64,000 bases of DNA from Kingdonia uniflora (Eukaryota > Streptophyta > Magnoliopsida > Ranunculales > Circaeasteraceae): assembly GCA_014058105.1 (NCBI GenBank), contig JACGCM010002742.1, positions 434,001-498,000 of the forward strand. Reading direction: 5' to 3'. A program made the translations under genes and the position numbers. Below the pieces are notes generated by a model. That model did no database searches. It was not told where the DNA came from and was given only the letters and a program-made list of their open reading frames with translations. Of this stretch, positions 24,023 through 36,932 are shown in pieces. How positions within the stretch are numbered: the stretch's first letter is position 1; the number at the start of each line of letters is the position of its first letter.

Positions 24023-25030
24023 AAACTCTTTAAAATAATCCAACCTCTCAAGCAAATTGCCACCAGCAAAGCTTATCTAAATAGCGATCTAAAGCATCTG
24101 TGAGGTACGAAATCGGTACCGGTCATAAAATCAAGTCGGGATTATAGCGATTCATTTGGTAACAATCCCAGCTTGTTCTCGGTTCTAAACAAAACCCTAA
24201 AAAAATATCTGAACTTTCAAATGATTTGCTGGTAGCGAAACTTCTCCAAATTGCGGTATAAAGCATCGGGAAGGTTCGAAATCCATACCGGTCTTAAATT
24301 CAAACTGGGTGTATATCGATTCATTTAGAAGCATTCCAAGCATGTTGTCAGGCTTGACAAAACTTATAAAAGCGATCAAACCTCTCAAATGTGTAGTCGG
24401 TAGCCAAGTTTCTCTGAATTACTATCTAAAGTACCGGAGAGGTACAAAATCCATTCTGCTCTAAAGCTCAAACCGGGAGTGTTCCGATTTATTTGGGAGT
24501 AATCATAGCATTTTGTCGGGTGATACAAAGCTCTTAAAAATGATTCAATCTCTCATACGTCGTGCTGGCAGAAAAGCTTCACCGAATTGCGGTCTAAAGC
24601 ATCAGAGAGGTACAAAATCCGTAGCGGTAATAAATTCAAACCGGGAGTATTGGAATTCATTAGGTAACTATCCGAGCATGCATTTTGTCGAAGAAAAATT
24701 CTTAAAAATTTCCCAACCTCTCAAACCACTTGCCGGTAGCCAAGCTTTCCAGAATTGTAATGTAATGCCTTGGAGGGGTACAAAATCCGTACCGGTCATA
24801 AATTCAAACCTGGAGTATTGCGATTCATTTGGAACTATCCTAGCATAGGTAATTTCGAAACAAAAATCTTTAAAACGATCCAACTTATAGAACGACTTAC
24901 CGGTAGCCAAGCTTCTCTGAATAGCAATCTAATGCATCGAAGAGGTACAAAATTCTTACCGGTCAGAAGTTCATACCTGGAGTATTACAATTAATTTGGT
25001 AACTATCCTGGCATGTATTTGATCTAAACG
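24023..25030 (+). repeat. 6-mer HOR A-B-C-D-E-F
   Basis: Starts: 24023 (A), 24192 (B), 24360 (C), 24528 (D), 24696 (E), 24863 (F). This is a complete canonical unit without an obvious internal rearrangement. Confidence 0.85.
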
Positions 25031-26206
25031 GAACTCTTTAAAATGATCCAACCTCTCAGATGAATTGCCGCCAGCAAAGCTTCTCTGAATAGCGATCTAA
25101 AGCATCTGTAAGGAGTGGAATCGGTACCGGTCATAAATTCAAACCGGGAATATAGCGATTCATTTGGTTATAATCTTAACATGTTTTCGGTCTAAACGAA
25201 ACTCTTAAAATATATCCAAACTCTCAAATGAGTTACTGGTAGCAAAACATCTCCGAATTGCGATATAAAGCATCGGGAGGGTACAAAGTCCATATCGATC
25301 AATAATTCAAACTGGGAGTATATCGATTCATTTAGAAGCATTCCTAACATGTTGTCAAGCATGACATAACTCATTAAAGGGATCTAACCTCTCAAATGTG
25401 TTCTCGGTAGCCAAGCTTCTCTAAATTAGTATCTAAAGCACTGGAGTGGTAAAAAATCCATTCTGTTCTAAAACACAAACCGGGAGTATTGCGATTCATT
25501 TGGGAACAATCATAGCATATTGTCGGAAGACACAAAAATCTTAAAAATGATTCAATCTCTCAAACGTCTTGCCTGTAGCAAAGCTTCACCGAATTACGCT
25601 CAAAAGCATCGGAGAGGTACGAAATACGTACCGGTCATAAATTCAAACTGGGATTATATCGATTCATTTAGGTGAATTCCTTGCATGTTGTCAGGCATGA
25701 AAAAACTCATAAAAATGATAGATCCTTTCAAATGAGTTGTAGGTAGCCAAACTTCATCGAATTACTATCTAAAGCAACTGAAAGGTACAAAATCCGTTCT
25801 GTTCTAAAATTTAAACCGGGTGTATTGTGATTCATTTGGGAACAATCCTAGCATATTGTCGGATGGTACAAAGCTCTTAAGAATGATCCAATCTCCCAAA
25901 TGTGTTGTCGGCAGCAAAGCTTCACCGAATTGCGATCTAAAGCATCGGAGAGGTACGAAATCCGTACCGTTCAAAAATTCAAACCTGGAGTATTACGACT
26001 GATTTGGTAACTAACCTAGCATAGATTTTATCGAATCGAAACTCTTAAAAATGTTCCAACCCATCGAACGATTTGCCGGTAGCCAAGCTTCTTAGAACAG
26101 CGATCTAAAGCATCGGAGAGGTACAAAATCCTTACCGCTCGAAAGTTAAAACCGGGAGCATTGCGATTCATTTGGCAACTATCCTGGCATGTATTTGGTT
26201 AAAGCA
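25031..26206 (+). repeat. 7-monomer block A-B-C-D/B-C-D/E-F
   Basis: Starts: 25031 (A), 25199 (B), 25367 (C), 25535 (D/B hybrid), 25703 (C), 25871 (D with E tail), 26039 (F). The D/B hybrid carries GAAATACGTACCGG and GGGATTATATCGATTC. Related hybrids recur at 27,700 and 29,387, so this is the likely founder form of the 10-monomer unit further right. Confidence 0.75.
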
Positions 26207-27195
26207 AAACAATTTAAAATGATCCAACCTCACAAGCAACTTCCCGCCAGTAAAGCTTCTCTAAATAGCGATCTAAAACATCTGTGTGGTACGAAATCGG
26301 TACCGGTCATAAATTCAAGCCGGGATTATAGCGATTAATTTGGTAACAATCCTAGCATGTTTTCGGTCTAAACGAAACTCTTAAAAAATATCAAAACTCA
26401 CAAACGAGTTGCTGGTAGCGAAACTTCTCCGAATTGCGGTATAAAGCATCGGGAAGGTACGAAATCCGTACCGGTCAAAAATTTATACCGGGTGCATATC
26501 GATTAATTTAGAAGCATTTTTAGCATGTTGTCGGGCTTGACAAAACTCATAAAAGCGATCGAACCCCTCAAATGAGTTGTCTGTAGCAAAGTTTCTCCGA
26601 ATTACTATCTAAAGCACCGGAATGGTACAAAATCCATTATGATTTAAAACTCAAACTGGGTGTATTGCGATTCATTTAAATACAATCCTTGCATGTTGTC
26701 GGACGATACTAAACTCTTAAAAATGATCCAATCTTTCAAACGTGTTGCAGGTAGCAAAGCTTCACCGAATTGCGATCTAAAGCATCAGAGAGGTACAAAA
26801 TCCGCACCGATCAAAAAGTCAAACCAGGAGTATTGCGATTCATTTTGTAACTATCCGAGCATGTATTTGGTCGAAGTAAAACTCTTAAAAATTATCCAGC
26901 CTCTCAAACGACTTGATTATAGCCAAACTTCCCAGAATTGTAATCTAATGTATTGGTGAGGTACAATTCAAACCTGAAGTATTGCGATTCATTTGGTAAC
27001 TATCCTAGCATAGATTTTTTATAATCGGTACTCTTAAAAGCGATCCAACCTATCAAACGACTTGCCGGTAGCCAAGCTTCTTTGAATAGCGATCTAATGC
27101 ATCGAAGAGGTACAAAATCCATACCAGTTAGAAGTTCAAATCGGGAGTATTACAATTCATTTGGAAACTATCCTAGCATGTGTATGGTCTAAAAG
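26207..27195 (+). repeat. 6-mer HOR A-B-C-D-E-F with a deletion in E
   Basis: Starts: 26207 (A), 26375 (B), 26543 (C), 26711 (D), 26879 (E, 149 bp), 27028 (F). E lacks 19 bp where GAGGTACA joins ATTCAAACCTG. Its 3' end (TTATAATCGG in place of TTCGAAACG) is echoed in the later copies at 28,549 and 30,290. Confidence 0.8.
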
Positions 27196-28882
27196 AAGCC
27201 CTTTAAAAGGATCTAGCCTCTCAAATGAATTGCCGCTCGTAAAGCTTCTCTGAATAGCGATCTAAAGCATCTCTGAGGTACGAAATCGGTAACGGTCATA
27301 AATTCAAATCGGGATTATAACGATTCATTTGGTAACAATCCTAGCATGTTTTCGCTCTAAACGAAACTCTTAAAGGATTTCCAAACTCTCAAACGAGTTG
27401 CTGGTAGCGAAACTTCCCTGAATTGCGATATAAAGCATCGGGAAGGTACGAAATCCATACCGGTCAAAAATTCAAACCGGGAGTATATCGATTCATTTAG
27501 AAGCATTCCAAGCATGTTGTCAGGCATGAAAAAACTCATAAAAGCGATCGAACCTCTCAAATGACTTGTCGGTAGCCAGGCTTTTCAGAATTACTATCTA
27601 AAGCACTGGAGAGGTACAAAATCCATTCTGTTCTAAAACACAAACCGGGAGTATTGCGATTCATCAGGGAGCAATCCTAGAATGTTGTCGGGCGATACAA
27701 AACTCTTAAAAATTATCAAATCCCTCAAACATCTTGCCAGTAGCAAAGCTTCATCGAATTGCGCTCTAAAGCATCTGAAAGATACAAAATACGTACCTGT
27801 CAAAATTCAAACTGGGAATATATCGATTCATTTAAGAGCATTCCTTGCATGTTGTCAGACATGAAAAAACTCATAAAAGTGATTGATCCTCTCAAATGAG
27901 CTGCAGGTTGTCAAGCTTCTTCGAATTACTATCTAAAGCAATGGAGAGGTACAAAATCCGTTCTGTTCTAGAATTCAAACCGGGTTTATTGTGATTCATT
28001 TGGGAACAATCCTAGCATATTGTCGGACGGTACAAAACTCTTTAAAATGATCCAATCTCTCAAACGTGTTGCCGGTAGCAAAGCTTCACCGAATTGCGAT
28101 CTAATGCATCGGAAAGGTACGAAATCCGAGAATGTATTTGGTCGAAGTGAATTTCTTAAAATTGATCCAACCTCTCAAACGACTTGCCGACAGCCATGCT
28201 TCGCAGAATTGTAATCTAAAGCATCGGGGAGGTACACAATCCGTACCGTTTAAAAATTAAAACCTGGAGTATTGCGATTCATTTGGTAACTATCCTAGCA
28301 TAGATTTTATCGAAACGAAACTCATAAAAATGATCCAACCTATCGAACGATTTCCCAGTAGCCCAGCATATCTAAATAGCGATCTAAAGCATTGGAGAGG
28401 TTCAAAATCCTTACCGTTCAAAAGTTCAAACTGGGAGAATTGCGATCTAAAAGCATCGGAGAGGTACAAAATCCGTACCGATCAAAAATTTAAACCGGGA
28501 GTATTGCGATTAATTTGGTAACTATCTGAGCATGATTTTTTCAAAGTAAAACTCTTAAAAATTATCCAACCTCTCAAACGAATTGCTGGTACCTAAGCTT
28601 CCCTGAAATGTAATCTAGCATTGGAGAGATACGAAATCCGAACCAGTCAACAATTCAAACCTAAAGCATTGCAATTCATTTGGTAACTATCCTAGCATAG
28701 ATTTTTACTAATCGAAACTCTGAAAAGCGATCCAACCTATCGAACGACTTGCCGGTAGCCAATCTTCTATGAATAGCGATCTAATGCATCGAAGAGGTAC
28801 AAAATCCGTACCGGTTAGAAGTTCAAACCGGGAGTATTGCAATTTATTTGGAAACTATCCTAGCATGTATATGGTCGAAAAG
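27196..28882 (+). repeat. 10-monomer HOR A-B-C-D/B-C-D-E-F/D-E-F, first copy
   Basis: Starts: 27196 (A), 27364 (B), 27532 (C), 27700 (D/B), 27867 (C), 28035 (D, 115 bp), 28150 (E), 28318 (F/D fusion, 231 bp), 28549 (E), 28715 (F). In the F/D fusion, F sequence runs to GGGAGAATTGCGATC and then restarts in the middle of a D monomer (AAGCATCGGAGAGGTAC), giving 63 extra bases. D at 28035 lost 53 bp between GAAATCCG and AGAATGTATTTGG. The second copy lacks that loss. Confidence 0.85.
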
Positions 28883-30625
28883 AAGCCCTTTAAAAGGATC
28901 TAACCACTCAAATGAATTGCCGCTCGCAAAGCTTCTCTGAATAGCGATCTAAAGCATCTCTGAGGTGCGAAATCGGTAACGGTCATAAATTCAAACCGGG
29001 ATTATAACGATTCATTTGGTAACAATCCTAGCATGTTTTCGTTCTAAACGAAACTCTTAAAAAATTTCCAAACACTCAAACGAGTTGCTGGTAGCGAAAC
29101 TTCCCTAAATTGCGATATAGAGCATCGGGAAGGTACGAAATCCATACCGGTCAAAAATTCAAACCGGGAGTATATCGATTCATTGAGAAACATTCCAAGC
29201 ATGTTGTCAGGCATGAGAAAACTCATAAAAGCGATCAAACCTCTTAAATGACTTGTCGGTAGCCAGGCTTTTCAGAATTACTATCTAAAGCACTTGAGAG
29301 GTACAAAATCTATTCTGTTCTAAAACACAAACCGGGAGTATTGCGATTCATCAGGGAACAATCCTAGCATGTTGTCGGGCGATACAAAACTCTTAAAAAT
29401 GATCCAATCTCTCAAACATCTTGCCAGTAGTAAAGCTTCATTGAATTGCGCTCTAATGCATCTGAGAGATACGAAATACGTACCCGTCAAAAATTTAAAC
29501 TAGGAGTATATCGATTCATTTAGGAGCATTCCTTGCATGTTGTCAGGCATGAAAAAACTCATAAAAGCGATTGATCCTCCCAAATGAGCTGCCGGTTGCC
29601 AAGCTTCTTCGAATTACTATCTAAAGCAACAGAGAGGTACAAAATCCGTTATGTTCTAGAATTCAAACTGGGTTTATTGTGATTCATTTGGGAACATTCC
29701 TAGCATATTGTCGGACGGTACAAAACTCTTAAAAATGATCCAATCTCTCAATCGTGTTGCCGGTAGTAATGCTTTACCGAATTGCGATCTAAAGCATCGG
29801 AAAGGTATGAAATCCGTATCGGTCAAAAGTTTAAACCGTGAGTATTGCGATTCATTTTGTAACTATCCGAGAATGTATTTGGTCGAAGTGAATTTCTTAA
29901 AATTGATCCAACCCCTCAAACGACTTGCCGGTAGCCATGATTCGCAGAATTGTAATCTAAAGCATCGGAGAGGTACAAAATCCATACCGTTTAAAAATTA
30001 AAACCTGGAGTATTGCGATTCATTTGGTAACTATCCTAGAATTGATTTTATCGAAATGAAACTCATAAAAATGATCCACCCTATCGAACGATTTCCCAGT
30101 AGCCAAGCATCTCTAAATAGCGATCTAAAGCATTGAAGAGCTTCAAAATCCTTACCGCTCAAAAGTTCAAACCGGGAGAATTGCGATCTAAAGCATCGGA
30201 GAGGTACAAAATCCGTACCGATCAAAAATTTAAACTGGGAGTATTGCGATTCATTTGGTAACTATCTGAGCATGTATTTTGACGAAGTAAAACTCTTAAA
30301 AATTATCCAACCTCTCAAGCGATTTGCTGGTAGCCAAACTTTCCTGAAATGTAATCTAATGCATTGGAGAGATACAAAATCCGAACCAGTCAACAATTTA
30401 AACCTGAAGTATTGCGATTCATTTGGTAGCTATCCTAGCATTGATTTTTTCTAATCGGAACTCTTAAAAGCGATCCAACCTATCGAACGACTTGCCGGTA
30501 GCCAAGCTTCTCTGAATAGCGATCTAATGCATCGAAGAGGTACAAAATCCGTATCGGTCAAAAGTTCAAACCGGGAGTATTGAAATTCATTTGGTAACTA
30601 TCCTAGCATGTATTTGGTCGAAACA
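28883..30625 (+). repeat. 10-monomer HOR A-B-C-D/B-C-D-E-F/D-E-F, second copy
   Basis: Starts: 28883 (A), 29051 (B), 29219 (C), 29387 (D/B), 29555 (C), 29723 (D), 29891 (E), 30059 (F/D, 231 bp), 30290 (E), 30458 (F). The unusual 231-bp F/D fusion, the TTCATCAGGGA variant in C and the AAAAGAAGCCC variant at the A start are shared with the first copy. Together they show direct tandem duplication of about 1.7 kb. Confidence 0.85.
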
Positions 30626-31969
30626 AAACTCTTTAAAATGATTCAACCTCTCAAACGAATTGCCGCCAACAAATCTTCTCTGAATAGCGATCTAAACCAT
30701 CTGTGAGGTGCGAAATCGATAACGATCATAAATTTAAACCGGGATTATAGCGATTCATTTGGTAAGAATTCAAGCATGATTTTGGTTAAAATGAAATTCT
30801 TATAAAATATCCAAACTCTCAAACGAGTTGTTGGTAGCTAAACTTCTCCGAATTGCGATATAAAGCATCGGGAAGGTACGAAATCAATACCGGTCAAAAA
30901 TTCAAGCCGGGAGTATATCGTTTCATTTAGAAGCATTCCTAGCATGTATTCATGCCTGACAAAACACATAAAAGTGATCGAACCTCTCAAATGAGTTGTC
31001 GGTAGCCAAGCTTCTCAGAATTACTATCTAAAGCACTTGAGAGGTACAAAATCCATTCTGTTTTTAAACACAAACCGGTAGTATTGAGATTCATTTGGGA
31101 ACAATCCTAGCATGCTGTCGGGCGATAAAAAACTCTTAAAAATGATCCAATCACTCAAACGTCTTGCCAGAAGAAAAGCTTCACCAAATTGCGCTTTAAA
31201 GCATCGGAGAGGTACGAAATACGTACCGGTCAAAAATTCAAGCCGGGAGTATTGCGATTCATTTGGTAACTATCCGAGCATCTATTTGGTCGAAGTGAAA
31301 CTCTAAAAAATAATCCAAATTCTCAAACGACTTACCGGTAGCAAAGCTTCTCTGAATAGCGATCTAAAGCATCGGAGAGGTACGAAATCCAGATCGTTCA
31401 AAAAATCAAACCGAGACTATTGCAATTCATTTTGTAAATATCCTAACATGGATATTATCGAAACGAAACTCATAAAAACGATGCAACTAATCGAACGACT
31501 TGCCGGTAGCCAAGCTTCTCTGAATAGCGATCTAAAGCATCGGAGAGGTACAAAATTTGTACCGGTTAAAAACTCAAGCCGGGATAATTGCGATTCTTTT
31601 GATAACAATCCTAGCATATTGGCATTCAAAACGAAACTCTTAAGTATGATTCAACCTCTCTAACGACTTGCCGGCTGCCAAGCTTCTCAGAATTGGGATC
31701 TAAAGCATCGGAGAGGTACATAATCCGTACCGATCAAAAATTTAAACCAGAAGTATTGCGATTCATTTGATAACTATCCTAGCAAGTATTTGGTTGATAC
31801 AAAACTCTTAAAAACGATCCAGCATGTCAAACGACTTGCTGGTAGCAAAGCTTCTCTGAATAGCAATTTATTGTAACGGAGAGGATCGAAATCATTACCG
31901 GTCAAAAGTTCAAACCGAGAGTATTGTTATTAACTTGATAACTATCCTAGCCTTAATTTTGTCGAAACG
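30626..31969 (+). repeat. Complete 8-mer HOR A-B-C-D-H-K-I-J
   Basis: Starts: 30626 (A), 30794 (B), 30962 (C), 31130 (D), 31298 (H), 31466 (K), 31634 (I), 31802 (J), all 168 bp apart. D shares the GAAATACGTACCGG variant with the D/B hybrids to its left. B carries a 12-base inversion at its 3' end, annotated separately. Confidence 0.85.
30951..30962. repeat. 12-base micro-inversion at a B/C junction
   Basis: Where other B monomers read TTGTCAGGCATG, this one has TATT followed by CATGCCTGACAA, the exact reverse complement of that 12-mer. Monomer length is unchanged. The inverted piece is bounded by CATG, a palindrome. It lies at the same point of the monomer as the hairpin at 21,205. Confidence 0.85.
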
Positions 31970-33122
31970 AAACTCAATAAATTTGTCCAGCCACTCAAAC
32001 GACTTGCCGCCAGAAAAGCTTTTCTGAATAGCGAACTAAAGCATCTTTGAGGAACGAAATCGGTACCGGTCATCAATTAAAACTGGGATTATAGGTATTC
32101 ATTTGGTAACAATCCCAACATGTTTTTGGCCTAAACGAAACTCTTAAATAATATCCAAACTCACAAATGAGTTACTGGTAGCGAAGCATCTCTGAATTGC
32201 GATCTAAAACATCGTCAAAAATTCAAACTGGGAGTATATCGATTAATTTAGGAGCATTTCAAGCATGTTGTCAGGCATGAAAAAACTCATAAAAGCGATC
32301 TATCCACTCAAATAAGTTGCCGGTAGCGAAGCTTCTTTGAATTACTATCTAAAGCAATGGAGAGGTACAAAATCCGTTATGTTCAAAAATTCAAACCAGG
32401 AGTAATTTGATTCATTTGGGAGAAATCCTAGCATGTTGTCGGGAGATACAATACTCTTAAAAATGATCCAATCTCTCAAATGTGCTGCCGGTAGCAAAGC
32501 TTCACCGAATTTTGATCTAAAGCATTGGAGAGGTACGAAATCCGTACCGGTCAAAAATTCAAACCGGCATTAATGTGATTCATTTGGTAACTGCCCGAGC
32601 ATGTATTTGGTCGAAGTGAAACTCTTAAAAATTACCCAATCGCTCAAACGACTTGCCGGCTGCCAAGCTTCTCAGAATTGTAACCTAAAGCATCGAAGAG
32701 ATAAAAAATCTGTACCGGTCAAAAATTAAAACCAGGAGTATTGCGATTCATTTGGTAACTATCCTAGAGTGGATTTTGGCAAAATGAAACTCTTAAAAAT
32801 GATCCAACCTATCGAATGACTTGCGGGTAGCCAAGCTTCTCTGAATAGCCATCTTAAAGAACGGAGAGGTACAAAATCCGTACCGGTCAGAAGTTCAAAC
32901 CGGGAGTATTGCGATTCATTTGGTAACTATCCTATCATTTATTTGGTCGTAACGAAACTCTTAAAAATGATCCAGCATGTCAAACGACTTGCTGATAGCA
33001 AAACTTCTCTGAATAGCGATTTAATGCAACGGAGAGGTTTGAAATCTGCATCGCTCGAAAGTTCAAACCTTGGGCATTGTTATTCACTTGATAACTATTC
33101 TAGCCTGAATTTTGACGAAACA
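31970..33122 (+). repeat. 7-monomer block A2-B-C-D-E-F-J with a shortened B
   Basis: Starts: 31970 (A2), 32138 (B, 145 bp), 32283 (C), 32451 (D), 32619 (E), 32787 (F), 32955 (J). B lost 23 bp between ACATCG and GTCAAAAATTC, which contained the GTACCGG core. J follows F here instead of I. Confidence 0.8.
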
Positions 33123-34418
33123 AAACTCAATAAATTGATCCAATCTCTCAAACGACTTGCCGCCAGCATAGCTTCTCTGAATAGCGATCTAAAGCATCTT
33201 TGAGAAACGAAATCAGTACCGGTCATCAATTAAAACTGGGATTATAGAGATTAATTTGGAAACAATCCTAGCATGTTTTTCGTCTAAACGAAACTCTTAA
33301 AAAATATCCAAACTCTCAAACGAGTTGCTGGTAGCGAAACTTCTCGAAATTTTGATATAAAGCATCAGGAAGGTACGAAATCCTTAGCGGGCAAAAATTT
33401 AAACCGGGAGTATATCGATTCATTTAGAAGCATTCCTAGCATGTTGTCAGGCATGAGAAAACTCATAAAAGCGATCGAACCTCACATATGAGTTGTCGAT
33501 AGCCAAGCTTCTCCGAATTACTATCTAAAGCACTGGAGAGGTACAAAATCCATTATGTTCTAAAATACTAACTGGGAGTATTGCGATTCATTTGGGAACA
33601 ATCCTGGCATGTTGTCGGGCGATTCAAAACTTTTAATAATGATCTAATCTCTGAAACGTGTTGCATGTAGCAAAGCTTCACCGAATTGCGATATAAAGGA
33701 TCGGAGTGGTACAAAATTCGCAACGGTCAGAAATTTAAACAGGGAGTATTGCGATTCATTTGGTAACTATCCGTGCATGTATTTGGTCGAAGTGAAACTC
33801 TAAAAAATGATCCAAACTCTCAAATGACTTGCCGGCAGCAAAGTTTCTCTGAATAGCGATCTAAAGCATCGGAGAGGTACGAAATCTGGATTGGTCAAAA
33901 AATCAAACTGGGAGTATTGGAATTCATTTAGTAGATATACTTGCATGGATTTTGTCAAAGCGAAACTCATAAAAATGATCCAACTTATCAAATGACTTGC
34001 CGGTTGCCAAGCTTCTCTGAATAGTGATCTAAAGCATCAGAGAGATGCAAAATCCAAACCGGCAAAAAATCTAGCCAGGAGTATTGCGATTTATTTGGTT
34101 ACAATCCTAGAATATTGACAGTCAAAACAAAACTCATAAATATGATCCAACCTCTCTTACGACTTGCCGGCATCCAAACTTAACTGAATTGCGATATAAA
34201 GCATTGAAGAGGTTCAAAATCCGTACCGTTCAAAAGTATTTGGTAGAAACAAAATATTAAAAATGATCCAAATTGTCAAACGACTTACCGGTAGCAAAGC
34301 TTCTCTGAATAGCGATTTAAAGCATCAGAGAGGTTCAAAATCCGTACCGGTCAAAAGTTCAAGCCGAGAGTATTGCGATTCATTTGGGAACTATCCAAAC
34401 ATGAATTTGGTCAAAGCA
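33123..34418 (+). repeat. 8-mer HOR A2-B-C-D-H-K-I-J with the short I
   Basis: Starts: 33123 (A2), 33291 (B), 33459 (C), 33627 (D), 33795 (H), 33963 (K), 34130 (I, 122 bp), 34252 (J). I again lacks the 46 bp between CAAAA and GTATTTGGTAGAAAC. D carries TTGCATGTAGCAAAG and AAAGGATCGGAGTGG, variants shared with D at 37,436 and, in part, 59,646. Confidence 0.85.
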
Positions 34419-35255
34419 AAGCTCATTAAATTGATCCAACAACTCAAATGACTTGCCGCTAGCAATGCTTCTCTGAATAGCGATCTAAAGCATCTTTGTG
34501 GAACGAAATCGGTACTGGTCATAAATTCAAACCGGTATTATTGCAATTATTTTGGTAATAATCCTAGCATATTTTTGGTCTAAGCGAAACTCTTAAAAAA
34601 TATCCAAACTCTCAAACGAGTTGAGGTAGCGAAGCATCTGCGAATTGCGATCTAAAGCATCGTGATGGCATGAAATCCGTATCGGTCAAAAATTTAAACT
34701 GGGAGTATTTTGATTCATTTAGGAGCATTCCTAACATGTTATCAGGCATGAAAACACTCATTAAAGTCATCGATCCTCTCAAATGAGTTGCCGGTAGCCA
34801 AGCTTCATCGAATTACTATCTAAAGCACCGAAGAGGTACATAATTCGTTCAGTTCAAAAATTTAAACCGGGAGTATTGTGATTCATTTGGAAACAATCCT
34901 AGAATATTTGGTCAAAACTAAACTCTAAAAAACTATCCAAACTCTCAAACGACTTGCCGACAACCATGCTTCTCTGAATAGCGATTTAAAGCATCGGAGA
35001 GGTACAAAATCCGTACCGGTCAAAAATTCAAACCTTGAGTATTGCGATTCATTTGGTAACTATCCTAGCATGGATTTTTTTGAAACAAAACTCTTAAAAG
35101 CGATCCAACCTATCGAACAACATGCCGGTAGCCATGCTTCACTGAATAGCGATCTAAAGCATCAGAGAGGTACAAAATCCGTACCGGCCAGAAGTTTAAG
35201 CTGAGAGTATTGCGATTCATTTGGTAACTATCCTAGCATGTATTTGATCGAAACG
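34419..35255 (+). repeat. 5-monomer block A2-B-C-G/E-F
   Basis: Starts: 34419 (A2), 34587 (B), 34754 (C), 34920 (G/E hybrid), 35088 (F). The monomer at 34920 is G through AGCGATTTAAAGC and then takes an E-like tail (TCAAACCTTGAG, CATGGATTTTTTTG), so it leads into F. Confidence 0.75.
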
Positions 35256-36932
35256 AAACTCTTTAAAATGATCCAACCTCTCAAACGACGTGCCGCCAGC
35301 AAAGCTTATTTGAATAGCGATCTAAAGCATCTGTGAGGTACGAAATCGGTACCGGTCAGAAATTCAAACCTGGAATATAGCATTTTATTTGATAATAATC
35401 TTAGCATATTTTCGCCCTAAGCAAAGGTCTTAAAAAATATCCAAACTCTCAATCAAGTTGCTGGTAGCGAAGCTTCTCCGAATTGTGATATAAAGCATCG
35501 GGAAGGTACGAAATCCGTACCGGTCAAATATTCAAACTAGGAGTTTACCGATTCATTTAGGAGCAATCCCAGCATGTTGTCAGGCATGAAAAAGCACATA
35601 AAAGCAACCGATCCTATCAAAAGAGTTGCCGGTAGCCAAGCTTCTCTGAATTACTATCTAAAGCACTAGAGAGGTACAAAATCCGTTCTGTTCTAAAATT
35701 CAAACCTGGAGTATTGTGATTTATTTGGGAACAATCCTAGAATATTTGGCCGAAATGAATCACTTAAAAATGATCCAAACTCTCAAACGACTTGTCGATA
35801 GTCAAGCATCTCTGAATAGTGATTTATTGCACCGGGAGGGTACGAAATCCGAACAGGTCAAATGTTCAAACCTGGAATATTGCGATTCATTTGGTAACTA
35901 TCCTTGCATTTATTTGGTCGTAATGAAACTTCTAAAAATAATCAAACCTATCGAACGACTTGCCGCCAGCAAAGCTTCTCTGAATAGCGATCTAAAGCAT
36001 GTATGAGGTACGAAACCGGTACCGGTCATAAATTCAAACCGGGATTATAGCTATTCATTTGGTAAAAATCCTATCATGTTTTTGGTTTAAACGAAACTCT
36101 AAAAAAATATCCAAACACTCAAACGAGTTGCTGGTAGCGAAACTTCTCTGAATTTTTATATAAAGCATTGTGAAGGTACGAAATCCGTACTGATCAAATA
36201 TTCAAACCTGGTGTATATCGATTCATTTAGAAACATTCCTATCATGTTGTCAGGCGTGAAAAAACTCATAAAAGCGATCAAACCTCTCAAATGAGTAGCC
36301 GGTAGCCAAGCTTCTCCAAATTACTATCTAAAGCATCGAAGAGGTACACAATCAATTCTATTCTTAAACTCAAACTGGGATTATTGCGATTCAATTGGGA
36401 ATAATCCCAGCATGATTTTGGGCAATACAAAACTCTTAAAAATTATCCAATCTTAGAAACGTGTTGCCTGTAGCAAAGCTTCACCGAATTGTAATCTAAA
36501 GCATCGAAGAGCTACGAAATCCATACTGGTCAAAAATTCAAACCGGGAGTATTGCGATTCATTTGGTAACTATCTGAGCATGTATTTGGCCGAAGTGAAA
36601 CTCTTAAAAATTATCCAGCCTCCCAAATGACTTGCAGGTAGCCATGCTTCTCAGAATTGTAATCTAAAGCATCGGAGAGGAACAAAATCCGTACCGGTCA
36701 AAAATTTAAACCACGAGTATTGCGATTCATTTGGTAACTATTCTAGAATAGATTTTTGTGTAACGAAACTTTTAAAAATAATCCAACATGTCGAACGACT
36801 TGCCGGTGGCCAAGCTTCTCTGAATAGCGATCTAAAGCATTGGAGAGGTATAAAATCCGTACCGGTCAAAAGTTCAAACCAGGAGTATTTCAATTCATTA
36901 AGTAACTATCCTAGCATTTATTTAGTCGAAAC
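35256..36932 (+). repeat. 4-mer A-B-C-G followed by 6-mer A-B-C-D-E-F
   Basis: Starts: 35256 (A), 35424 (B), 35592 (C), 35758 (G); 35926 (A), 36094 (B), 36262 (C), 36430 (D), 36598 (E), 36766 (F). A at 35256 has CTTATTTGAATAGCG and B has GAGTTTACCGATTC. Both variants recur at 38,051-38,386. A at 35926 opens with the F-like CCTATCGAACGACTTGCC. Confidence 0.8.
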
